A stretch of DNA of 33,213 bases from a bacterium. GTDB lineage: Bacteria; Actinomycetota; Acidimicrobiia; Acidimicrobiales; UBA8592. The translations under genes and the position numbers were made by a program. Shown here piece after piece: positions 1-6,841 of this stretch. Each line of letters begins with the position of its first letter. Position 1 is the stretch's first letter. The notes under the pieces were generated by a model. That model saw nothing but the letters and a program-made list of their open reading frames with translations, did not search any database and was not told where the DNA came from. The DNA is taken from assembly GCA_002713605.1 (NCBI GenBank), contig PATL01000006.1, forward strand, positions 3,468 to 36,680, in the 5' to 3' direction.

Positions 1-27
1 AAATAGTTAGTAAATCATCTATTTACA

Positions 28-80
28 GTTAACACGACTCTAGAGCGTAAGTGACAAAGAAATGTTAACAGAGTGTTAAT
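28..80. promoter_or_regulatory. GTTAAC-type repeats upstream of glnA, possible GlnR site
   Basis: Three related hexamers lie upstream of the glutamine synthetase: GTTAAC at 28-33, GTTAAC at 64-69 and GTTAAT at 75-80. The last two start 11 bp apart, one helical turn. This resembles the spacing of actinobacterial GlnR boxes (gTnAC-n6-GaAAC), although the second half (TTAAT) departs from that consensus. A GlnR gene lies directly downstream of glnA, which is why the site was considered. The assignment is inference. Confidence 0.3.
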
Positions 81-111
81 TTGACTTTGATAAGGGGACT
101 TTTGCTGTAAT
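81..111 (+). promoter_or_regulatory. Possible sigma70-type promoter of glnA
   Basis: TTGACT (81-86) and TGTAAT (106-111) are separated by 19 bp, slightly longer than ideal. Transcription would begin near 118, leaving only about ten bases before the ATG at 129. No good Shine-Dalgarno precedes that ATG, so a near-leaderless message is plausible. The repeated GTTAAC elements abut the -35. Confidence 0.35.
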
Positions 112-128
112 TTGGTTAGAAATAATAT

Positions 129-1454
129 ATGGAACCCAAAAAAGATTACGTATTAAGAACAGTGGAAGAGCGAGGGGTGCGTCTTATTCGCTTGTGGTTC
201 ACCGACGTCCTTGGACAATTAAAATCACTGGCTATTTCCCCAGCAGAACTTGAAGCTGCTTTTGAAGAGGGTTTACATTTTGATGGATCTGCTATTGATG
301 GTTTTAGCAGAGTTCAAGAAAGTGATGTATTAGCGATTCCCGATGCCAATAGTTTTGAACTATTGCCATGGGTAGATCCTTCGGAACCAACTGGTCGGAT
401 ATTCTGTGACATCCATAATCTTGATGGAACTCCCTTTGCTGGTGATCCTCGCCACGTATTACGAAGGAATCTTCAACAAGCAAAAGAAAAGGGATTTACA
501 TTTTTCACTGCTCCAGAAATTGAATACTTCTACTTTGAAAGCTCAAGAGATACTATTCCTCTCGACAACGCAGGCTATTTTGATCTAACGACACTTGATC
601 TTGGAAGTAGCCTACGACGCCGAACATTAGCAATGTGCGAAGCCATGGGTATACCAGTTGAGTATTCATTTCATGAAGATAATGCCAGCCAACATGAAAT
701 TGATCTTCGTTATACCGAAACACTCGACATGGCCGACAACATCATGACCCTGCGTTTAATCGTTCGTAAGATAGCTTTGGATGCAGGCATTCATGCAACA
801 TTTATGCCAAAACCCTTAGATAAAGGTCAGGGGTCTGGGATGCACACGCATATGTCTCTCTTTGAAGGCGATGTGAATGCGTTCCACGATTCAGGTGATC
901 CCATGGGCCTTTCGGATACAGCCCGTAAGTTCATGGCCGGGGTCCTTCATCATGCTCCAGAGTTCACAGCGGTAACTAATCAGCTTGTAAACAGTTATAA
1001 ACGAATGATAGCTGGTTATGAATCCCCTGTTTATGTAAGTTGGGCAAGAAATAATCGATCTGCACTTGTTCGTGTCCCCGTTCACAAAGCAGGAAAAGCC
1101 TCCTCTACAAGAATTGAATATCGAGCTCTTGACTCAGCTGCTAATCCGTACCTAGCATACTCTGTTATCCTTGCTGCCGGTCTAAAAGGTATTGAAGAGA
1201 GCTACGAACTTCCCAGCGAAGCCGATGATAATCTTTGGTCACTCAATAGAGTTGAAGCACGTTCATCTGGCTTACGAAAACTTCCTCAAGATTTGCGGCA
1301 AGCATTAGACCTTATGGAGGATTCTGATCTTGTAGCTAATGCCTTGGGCGAACATATTTTTGAATGGTTCCTAAGAAACAAAAGATCTGAATGGGAACTC
1401 TATCAGGGACGAGTCACTCCATTCGAAATTGAACAATACTTGCCGGTGTGGTGA
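129..1454 (+). CDS. glnA: Glutamine synthetase family protein, GlnA2-type (GSI-alpha)
   Basis: This is a 441-residue class I glutamine synthetase, ATP-dependent ligation of ammonia to glutamate in the cytoplasm. Visible hallmarks are the N-terminal strand VRLIRLWFTDVLGQLKS, the HFDGSAIDGF loop, metal ligands in APEIEYFYF, QHEIDLRY, the active-site GSGMHTHMSL, the NSYKRM loop, NRSALVRVP and RIEYRALDSAANPYLA. The length and the absence of the extra segment and NLYDLPP adenylylation motif of GSI-beta enzymes point to the GlnA2 group (like M. tuberculosis Rv2222c), not controlled by Tyr adenylylation. Some actinobacterial GlnA2 proteins act as gamma-glutamylpolyamine synthetases, so the substrate is not settled. 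The gene is followed at 90 bp by glnR on the same strand. Confidence 0.95.
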   Translation: MEPKKDYVLRTVEERGVRLIRLWFTDVLGQLKSLAISPAELEAAFEEGLHFDGSAIDGFSRVQESDVLAIPDANSFELLPWVDPSEPTGRIFCDIHNLDGTPFAGDPRHVLRRNLQQAKEKGFTFFTAPEIEYFYFESSRDTIPLDNAGYFDLTTLDLGSSLRRRTLAMCEAMGIPVEYSFHEDNASQHEIDLRYTETLDMADNIMTLRLIVRKIALDAGIHATFMPKPLDKGQGSGMHTHMSLFEGDVNAFHDSGDPMGLSDTARKFMAGVLHHAPEFTAVTNQLVNSYKRMIAGYESPVYVSWARNNRSALVRVPVHKAGKASSTRIEYRALDSAANPYLAYSVILAAGLKGIEESYELPSEADDNLWSLNRVEARSSGLRKLPQDLRQALDLMEDSDLVANALGEHIFEWFLRNKRSEWELYQGRVTPFEIEQYLPVW

Positions 1455-1544
1455 TGGAAAACAAAAAAACAAACTCAAATAACTCTATACAAATGAAAAT
1501 TTCGTTACATCAACAAATAACACTTATCCAGAAGAGTTGAAAAG

Positions 1545-2225
1545 ATGTCTCCTTTGCTTGTGTACCCAGACCCACCTCCGCCAGAACTAGCACAATCACT
1601 TGACCTTGCGGGCTTTTCATGGAAGGCAGTCGCCAATTCAACAATTGCTGATGAACAATCAACAGATCAAGAATGGGCAGGGGCGGTTATTGTTGCTGAT
1701 GAGGACCCTAATGGTGCTTTTGCGTTTGCTAGATTCTTACGAAAAAAACCAAAGCCTCAGCAAGGTATTTTAATTCTCTTAAATGCGACACAATTAGGTC
1801 AATTAGAACTCCGAGATGAGTTATTTGATGATTTTATTTTGACCCCTTTTAGACATCAAGAATTAGAAGCTCGATTGAAACATCTCTTCTGGTCCCAAGG
1901 CGTTGACAGTCGAGGTGAAGTCTTAACTCATAGTGATCTGATCTTAAATCTCGAAACATACCAAGCAGCTGTCAACGGACGTCCTCTTGATTTAACTTAC
2001 ATGGAATATGAGTTGTTAAAATTTTTAGTTTCACACCCGGGGAAAGTTTTTAGTAGAGAGACATTGTTATCACGTGTTTGGGGGTATGACTATTTTGGTG
2101 GGGCTCGAACAGTAGACGTTCATATCAGAAGGCTAAGATCAAAATTAGGTGAAGAACACGCAGGATTAATCCAAACAATCCGTTCTGTGGGGTACAGCTT
2201 TGGTCAATCCAGATGGGGTTCTTAA
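1545..2225 (+). CDS. glnR: GlnR-type orphan OmpR-family nitrogen regulator
   Basis: This 226-residue protein has a degenerate receiver domain (about residues 1-115) and a C-terminal OmpR/PhoB winged helix (about 130-222). The DNA-binding domain is very close to actinobacterial GlnR: YELLKFLVSHPGKVFSRE, WGYDYFGGARTVDVHIRRLR and IRSVGYSF. The receiver has one candidate Asp in VIVADEDP but lacks the acidic pocket and has Thr where the conserved Lys of the KPF motif should be (LTPFRHQEL). This matches GlnR, which works without a cognate kinase as a transcriptional activator or repressor of ammonium assimilation genes. The start is preceded by a purine-rich stretch (agaagagttgaaaag). Its position just behind glnA supports nitrogen control; generic OmpR regulator is the fallback. 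Confidence 0.85.
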   Translation: MSPLLVYPDPPPPELAQSLDLAGFSWKAVANSTIADEQSTDQEWAGAVIVADEDPNGAFAFARFLRKKPKPQQGILILLNATQLGQLELRDELFDDFILTPFRHQELEARLKHLFWSQGVDSRGEVLTHSDLILNLETYQAAVNGRPLDLTYMEYELLKFLVSHPGKVFSRETLLSRVWGYDYFGGARTVDVHIRRLRSKLGEEHAGLIQTIRSVGYSFGQSRWGS

Positions 2226-2256
2226 TCAAAAAAAATGGAAATTTAAGACAAGACTT

Positions 2257-2442
2257 CTAGCTACTGGGTTTATGATAAAAATCTTTTTGACTTAAATCGT
2301 AAAGTTCAGTCCCTTGATTTTCGCTATCAACCTCTTTTTGCAAGACAGTTCCAAGTAACCCACTAAACAACAATCCTGTCATAATGATAGATACTGGTAC
2401 GATAACGATTAGCAAAATGATAATGACTATCGTTCCAATCAT
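2257..2442 (-). CDS. Small single-pass membrane protein
   Basis: A 61-residue protein with one long hydrophobic segment (about residues 2-33, rich in Ile, Val and Leu) and a polar C-terminal tail ending DFYHKPSS. I do not recognise a family. It is credible as a gene because AGGAG lies 8 bases before its ATG, inside the end of ridA, and only 3 bases separate the ridA stop from this start, so the two are probably co-translated. It converges on glnR. The hydrophobic N-terminus could be a membrane anchor; its role is unknown. Confidence 0.6.
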   Translation of the reverse strand: MIGTIVIIILLIVIVPVSIIMTGLLFSGLLGTVLQKEVDSENQGTELYDLSQKDFYHKPSS

Positions 2443-2445
2443 GAA

Positions 2446-2826
2446 TTAGCTCCTATGCGCACTCGCTGTTTGATCAGCTATCTCTATTCTAGCCCAAGCC
2501 TCAATCTCCACAACAGCTCCAAGCGGTAAGGCTGTGACAGCAACAGCAGAACGCGTAGGCCTATGCGAACCAAATTCTTGTATATAAATAGTATTCATGA
2601 GCTGATAGTCATCTATATCAACAAGAAAAACAGTCGTCTTAACTATGTTTCGTAGTGTGAGGCCCTCATTAGTTAGAAGAGCTTTAAGATTTTTAAATGT
2701 CTGAATCAATTCAGCTTCAAGTCCACCAGAAACTAATTCGCCGTCATGCAGACCTATTTGCCCAGATGTGATAAACCATTCTCCTGTCTGTAATATTGGA
2801 GCATATGGTCCGATTGGCTTTGACAT
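2446..2826 (-). CDS. ridA: RidA/YjgF-family enamine/imine deaminase
   Basis: A 126-residue RidA-family protein. The family hydrolyses reactive 2-aminoacrylate and related enamines/imines released by PLP enzymes, acting as a cytoplasmic trimer. Seen in the sequence: N-terminal IGPYAPILQTGEWFITSGQIG, the substrate-binding Arg in HRPTRSAVAV, and the C-terminal GAVVEIEAWARI. Length is normal for the family. The gene is divergent from the lipoprotein gene at 2905, sharing a 78-bp region with a perfect inverted repeat at 2867-2886. It appears to be translationally coupled to the small membrane protein downstream. Confidence 0.9.
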   Translation of the reverse strand: MSKPIGPYAPILQTGEWFITSGQIGLHDGELVSGGLEAELIQTFKNLKALLTNEGLTLRNIVKTTVFLVDIDDYQLMNTIYIQEFGSHRPTRSAVAVTALPLGAVVEIEAWARIEIADQTASAHRS

Positions 2827-2866
2827 ATCTTTAGAATACCTGTCCTGATTGATGAACTATGAGACT

Positions 2867-2886
2867 CTTAGCAAACTCTTGCTAAG
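2867..2886. repeat. Perfect 8-bp inverted repeat in divergent promoter region
   Basis: CTTAGCAA-actc-TTGCTAAG is a perfect palindrome with a 4-base spacer. It lies between the divergent ridA (ATG at 2826) and lipoprotein (ATG at 2905) genes and ends 18 bases before the latter ATG. The dyad is of operator size and no U-tract follows, so a protein-binding site is more likely than a terminator. The binding protein is unknown. Confidence 0.45.
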
Positions 2887-2904
2887 GGATAGTAGAATTT
2901 AATA

Positions 2905-3825
2905 ATGTTTTCCAAGGTTATAAATGCTGACAGCAAAGCTTTATCTAGAAGGTTATTTCTCTTAGGTACTGGGACCATGGCACTTTCAGTAGCATGCTCG
3001 CAAAATATTGTGGGCCCTGAAGACCCTTCAATTAGTAGTCTGCGTTACTTAAAAAGTGGTTTTGCTGATGGCCTTATTAGTCCATCAACAATCATTAAAG
3101 GAGTGCCTCAACGAGCTCCTTTTTTGCTTTATGGGTCTGATGGAATTCCAATAGTGAATAATGTCCCAAGGTCAATTCCAATAACTTTGCAATTCCCATC
3201 AGGAAAGTTACTTGAACTTGAATTAAAAGAGTTTAGTAAAGGGATTCCGACTCCGTATTTCCCTATGTTCTTTGAATCAAACGAAGTAGGACTTCATAAA
3301 GTAGCTTACGTAATCGATAAGAGTCCTCAATCGCTTTCTTTTCTAGTTTCAGATAAAGGTGATGTCAACTTAGTACAAACCGGGGACCTATTGCGCAAAA
3401 CAGAGATACCCACTTTTAATAACCCCTTAAATTTCTCAGTAATTTGCACTCGATTTGATCCCTGCCCTTACCACTATGTGACTATTGAAGAAGCACTCTC
3501 AAATTCTTTACCAACTGTTCTGCTAATTTCTACACCAGGTTTTTGCCAGACAAGTATATGCGGCCCTTCTCTAGAAATATTGATAGAGCTTCTTGGAGAG
3601 AACACTAATAAGCTCAATGTCATACATGCTGAAGTCTATATTGACCCCGAAAAAATAGCAGAAGCAAATAGCTTTCAAAGTTTATTATCTCCGGCAATAA
3701 GAGACTATGGAATGACCTTCGAGCCAAGTTTAATAGTCGCTAATAGCAAAAACACAGTGGTTTCACGCCTCGATTACATGTTTGACAAGCTTGAAATGGA
3801 GAATGCTTTATCTCTAATTAACTGA
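2905..3825 (+). CDS. Tat-type thioredoxin-like lipoprotein with CX4C motif
   Basis: A 306-residue exported protein. The N-terminus carries a twin-arginine motif SRRLFLLG (residues 14-21) followed by a hydrophobic stretch and lipobox LSVAC with Cys31 as likely lipidation site, so it should be a folded lipoprotein on the outer face of the membrane. Residues about 45-165 look like a beta-rich domain. The C-terminal third looks thioredoxin-like: PTVLLISTPGFCQTSICGP with Cys214 and Cys219 in a CX4C arrangement rather than CXXC, and a second Cys pair upstream (ICTRFDPCPY). Secreted thioredoxin-like proteins with such spacing occur in actinobacteria; redox partner and substrate cannot be told. The 3' end overlaps the convergent Fe-S carrier gene by 8 bases. 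Confidence 0.7.
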   Translation: MFSKVINADSKALSRRLFLLGTGTMALSVACSQNIVGPEDPSISSLRYLKSGFADGLISPSTIIKGVPQRAPFLLYGSDGIPIVNNVPRSIPITLQFPSGKLLELELKEFSKGIPTPYFPMFFESNEVGLHKVAYVIDKSPQSLSFLVSDKGDVNLVQTGDLLRKTEIPTFNNPLNFSVICTRFDPCPYHYVTIEEALSNSLPTVLLISTPGFCQTSICGPSLEILIELLGENTNKLNVIHAEVYIDPEKIAEANSFQSLLSPAIRDYGMTFEPSLIVANSKNTVVSRLDYMFDKLEMENALSLIN

Positions 3826-4138
3826 AGCTTTGTCCGCACCCACAAGTTTTTTGGGCATTTGGGTTATCAATGCTGAATCCCGACTGGTCAAGGCCATCTT
3901 TATAGTCAAGCGTGGCACCCTGTAGAAGCATTGAACTTGATGGGTCAACGACAACTCTTATAGATCCAAAGCTTAATGTTTCATCGTCATCAGCTATGTC
4001 TGAATCAAAATACATTTCATAGCTAAAACCTGAGCATCCCCCTGGTCTTACCGCTACGCGAAGCGCCAGATTATCTTCACCCTCATCTTTAATTAATTGA
4101 TCTACTTTTGTGGTTGCTGAATCTGTAAGTGTTATCAC
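3818..4138 (-). CDS. erpA: A-type Fe-S cluster carrier (HesB/IscA/ErpA family)
   Basis: This protein of about 106 residues receives Fe-S clusters and hands them to apo-enzymes. The three ligand cysteines are present in GGCSGFSYEM and the C-terminal CGCGQSF. The frame is open to a TTG at 4150, but the GTG at 4138 is preferred: TTGGAG sits 6 bases before it, and the resulting N-terminus (M/V)ITLTDSATTK matches the usual family start. The gene is divergent from the Mrp-type ATPase at 4202, another Fe-S cluster factor, so the two likely form one functional neighbourhood. The exact paralogue (ErpA versus IscA/SufA) is not certain. Confidence 0.9.
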   Translation of the reverse strand: MITLTDSATTKVDQLIKDEGEDNLALRVAVRPGGCSGFSYEMYFDSDIADDDETLSFGSIRVVVDPSSSMLLQGATLDYKDGLDQSGFSIDNPNAQKTCGCGQSFS

Positions 4139-4201
4139 TTCTAACTCCAATTAATAGGCTTTTACCATTTTACAAGAAACTAAGGCAGAGAGAAAAGGGT
4201 T

Positions 4202-5395
4202 GTGCAAAAAACTTTGTATGATTTTTTTATGGGAATAGATCAATCCGGTCTTGAAATTAAAAAGAAAGTCATAAATCAACTAAGAGGAGTCGTAGACCCA
4301 GAACTTGGCTCGGACATTGTTGATCTAGGAATGGTTAAGGAAATTGACTTCAAAGAGACCGGGGACCTACAGATAACGATTGCTCTAACAACCGAAGGAT
4401 GTCCTCTTAAAGCCCAAATTCAAAAGGATGTTCGGTTGAGAATGAAAAACATCTCGGAAGTTTCGAGCGTGAAGATTGAGTGGACTGAGTTAACAGACGA
4501 AGAACGAGCACAAACAATGGATCGAGCGCGTTTCAATTTGTCAAAGGAAGATGTCGTGACTCAAATTCCTCGGACAACGAAATCAATTATGATCGCATCA
4601 GGGAAAGGTGGCGTCGGTAAATCTTCAGTAACTGCAAATATTGCTACTGGATTAGCTTCAAGAGGTTTTACAGTTGGCGTTCTTGATGCTGATATTTGGG
4701 GGTTTTCTATTCCACAAATGCTTGGAGTTGAGGGAAGACTAGCTGGTAATGAAGAAACGAAAAAGATTGTCCCCTTAGTTAAAAATGTAGGGGCCGGTAC
4801 GTTGAAGATTATCTCAATGGGATTTTTAGTTGATGAAAACAAGGCATCACTTAATTGGCGGGGTTTAATTTTGAATCGTGCTGTCCGCCATTTTCTGGAA
4901 GATGTGGAGTGGGGAGATATGGATTATCTAGTGATCGATATGCCTCCAGGAACTGGTGACGTACAAATGGGATTGGCAAAAATGCTTCCAAAATCAGACA
5001 TGATCGTTGTCACCACCCCATCTAAAACAGTACAAACTGTAGCAACTCGAGTAGCTAGCATGGCACAAAGTTACTATTTACGAATCGCTGGAGTAATTGA
5101 AAATATGTCTGCTTTTATTAATGAAGAAGGCAACCGCTATGAGATATTTGGAACAGGAGGGGGAGAAAAGCTTGCGCAAGAACTTGGCGTTCCTTTACTT
5201 GGCTCGATTCCGATTGATCCATTCGTGAGTAGCGGCTCGGATACCGGAGTTCCAGTAATTCTCGGAGAGGGATATGCCGCTGAATCTTTAAATCTGATTG
5301 TTGACGAGGTACTTGCTGCAGTTCCAAAGGTCAATCCAATAGATTGCACGGCTCATGGTTCCTTAGAGACTTCGGTAACGATCTCAAATAGTTAA
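4202..5395 (+). CDS. mrp: Mrp/ApbC P-loop ATPase, Fe-S cluster carrier
   Basis: A 397-residue protein with an N-terminal MIP18/DUF59 domain (about residues 18-100, with DPELGSDIVDLGMV and TTEGCPLK) and a C-terminal Mrp/NBP35 ATPase. The deviant Walker A is SGKGGVGKSS (about 133-142), followed by VGVLDADIWG and the Walker-B-like DYLVIDMPPGTGD. These proteins bind and transfer Fe-S clusters. The CXXC pair found after ENMS in the E. coli protein is absent (ENMSAFINEEGNRYEIFG), as I recall for other actinobacterial Mrp proteins. The start is a GTG after the purine-rich agagagaaaaggg; an ATG at 4229 is the alternative. The end overlaps the next, convergent gene by 4 bases. Confidence 0.9.
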   Translation: MQKTLYDFFMGIDQSGLEIKKKVINQLRGVVDPELGSDIVDLGMVKEIDFKETGDLQITIALTTEGCPLKAQIQKDVRLRMKNISEVSSVKIEWTELTDEERAQTMDRARFNLSKEDVVTQIPRTTKSIMIASGKGGVGKSSVTANIATGLASRGFTVGVLDADIWGFSIPQMLGVEGRLAGNEETKKIVPLVKNVGAGTLKIISMGFLVDENKASLNWRGLILNRAVRHFLEDVEWGDMDYLVIDMPPGTGDVQMGLAKMLPKSDMIVVTTPSKTVQTVATRVASMAQSYYLRIAGVIENMSAFINEEGNRYEIFGTGGGEKLAQELGVPLLGSIPIDPFVSSGSDTGVPVILGEGYAAESLNLIVDEVLAAVPKVNPIDCTAHGSLETSVTISNS

Positions 5396-6192
5396 CGAAT
5401 CGCCCATCCAGCTTTCAGATGCTTAACTGATTTTTCTTCAGCGAGTTTCGTCAAATGAACTTGCACCGATTCAGCTAGGCTTTCAATATCTTCCGTGTTT
5501 GAGCCCTTTGAAGCACTTGCGGTTGCGATTTCGGTTGGAGTCCTGGCACCTTTCTTCAAAGCTTTCAAGATGTCTTGATCAGTCTTATCAAAAGATTGAA
5601 TAGCAGAAGATACAGCTTTCTTGGGGTCTTCAATCACATGACCAAAAGCTGGAGCGAATCTCTTTAACCGCATTTTTTGTATCTTCTGAAAACTTTGGTG
5701 GTACGCCGAAAGATTGGAGGAACCTGAGATTAGAGGGATCGACTGATCATCTGAAATTAGCTTTCCACAAATTAGAGTTCTCTCTTCTTCTAATAGAAAC
5801 GATTTGTGATCAGTAACTGGACCGTCCATATCGTGGATAGTAATTCTGAACTCGGTTCCCAAAATTGTGTCGCCATCTTGTGGAGTTAATCTTCTAGCTC
5901 CTGTGCGTTCGATTAGGGCATCAATTGCCCCAGCATGCTCTGGATCAGAGCATGTGCTAGTGACCCATTTGATTCGATCTCCACCGCAACCTATTACAGA
6001 GTCCAAATGGACGCTATTTTCCGGACCCGGGTCGATAACAACAATCTCATCAATGCCTATGAGATACGTATTAGTTCCGTATGACCTTTGGGGGCTTGGA
6101 TTTAATGCAAGAATTCTTCGCACCAATGGACTTAACGCCCGAGCAACTCCAGGAACTATCTGCTCCGGTCCTTCTTCCTTTTCTTCTTCCAT
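5392..6192 (-). CDS. Metallo-beta-lactamase-fold protein lacking metal ligands, LACTB2-like
   Basis: A 266-residue protein that follows the layout of LACTB2-like MBL hydrolases: NPSPQRSYGTNTYLIG, VVIDPGPE, the usual strand order, and a C-terminal winged-helix-like tail (about residues 205-266, GARTPTEIATAS). Every metal-binding motif is altered. The THxHxDH motif reads TSTCSDPEHAGA (78-89), the PGHT region reads HDMDGPVTDH (120-129), the TGDH motif reads CGKLI (142-146) and PGHGPVI reads PAFGHVI (181-187). Known relatives act as Zn-dependent hydrolases or endoribonucleases; this one is probably non-catalytic and may bind a ligand or nucleic acid. It sits 26 bp behind fxsA on the same strand. 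Confidence 0.75.
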   Translation of the reverse strand: MEEEKEEGPEQIVPGVARALSPLVRRILALNPSPQRSYGTNTYLIGIDEIVVIDPGPENSVHLDSVIGCGGDRIKWVTSTCSDPEHAGAIDALIERTGARRLTPQDGDTILGTEFRITIHDMDGPVTDHKSFLLEEERTLICGKLISDDQSIPLISGSSNLSAYHQSFQKIQKMRLKRFAPAFGHVIEDPKKAVSSAIQSFDKTDQDILKALKKGARTPTEIATASASKGSNTEDIESLAESVQVHLTKLAEEKSVKHLKAGWAIR

Positions 6193-6218
6193 GTGTTAAA
6201 AAACCGTTGAGACCTTTC

Positions 6219-6728
6219 TTAGTCATCCTGTGATTCGGGAGGATACTCTTCGCCATTATCTTCTGCGTGTAGGTCTATAATTCTACCTTGATCATTCCGA
6301 TAGAAGAAGAAAGAATTGCGAGAATTATTTTTTTTGCTCTCGTTATAATTTGATTTATCAAATATTGAAGCTCTTTGTTTAAACCTGCTGATGATAAGGC
6401 CTCGAAAAATATGCCTTGTTAGTGGAAATAGCAAAAGCAGACCTAAAGCATCAGTTAAGAATCCAGGAGTTAACATCAATGCTCCAGCAAAGAGAACTAA
6501 AGCACCATCGACTAGCTCTTTGTTTGGTATTTGCCCCATAGTTAATTGGGTTTTGATTTTTCGAATTATTCCTATTCCTTGTGCCCGAACTAGCCAAGCT
6601 CCTATAAAGCTCACCATTATTAACAGGAGGATCGAATTAAATACGCCTGTGTTCTGAGCAACTTTAATAATCACATATAGTTCTGCAATCGGAATAATTA
6701 TGAAAAGTAGAAACAAAAGAATCATCAT
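6219..6728 (-). CDS. fxsA: FxsA-family membrane protein
   Basis: A 169-residue protein matching FxsA, a cytoplasmic-membrane protein whose E. coli member suppresses F-plasmid exclusion of phage T7; its cellular role is otherwise unknown. The N-terminal hydrophobic helix (MMILLFLLFIIIPIAELYVI), a second segment around residues 30-50, the signature GALMLTPGFLTDALGLLLLFP and the following RHIFRGLI are all visible. The C-terminal tail of about 50 residues is polar and acidic at its end. It is divergent from selA, with a 113-bp spacer, and upstream of the degenerate MBL gene. Confidence 0.88.
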   Translation of the reverse strand: MMILLFLLFIIIPIAELYVIIKVAQNTGVFNSILLLIMVSFIGAWLVRAQGIGIIRKIKTQLTMGQIPNKELVDGALVLFAGALMLTPGFLTDALGLLLLFPLTRHIFRGLIISRFKQRASIFDKSNYNESKKNNSRNSFFFYRNDQGRIIDLHAEDNGEEYPPESQDD

Positions 6729-6841
6729 TTTATTCTATGAGTTGTTTCTTAACCTTTGACTAAAGTTACGAGTGGGTTATTTTTTAGATTTCATTAAATT
6801 CTTTTATGAAAAAATGGTTTGAATCGTCCTAGAGTCAATAT

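Noticed and set aside
1454..1540. A 28-codon ORF whose ATG overlaps the glnA stop (TGATG)
   Set aside because: The product is Asn/Lys/Gln-rich low-complexity sequence with no recognisable motif and lies in AT-rich spacer; the overlapping start is probably chance, though coupled translation cannot be excluded.
4138..4150. TTG at 4150 as start of the Fe-S carrier
   Set aside because: The bases from this TTG form the GGAG ribosome-binding site of the GTG at 4138, and the family N-terminus fits the GTG.
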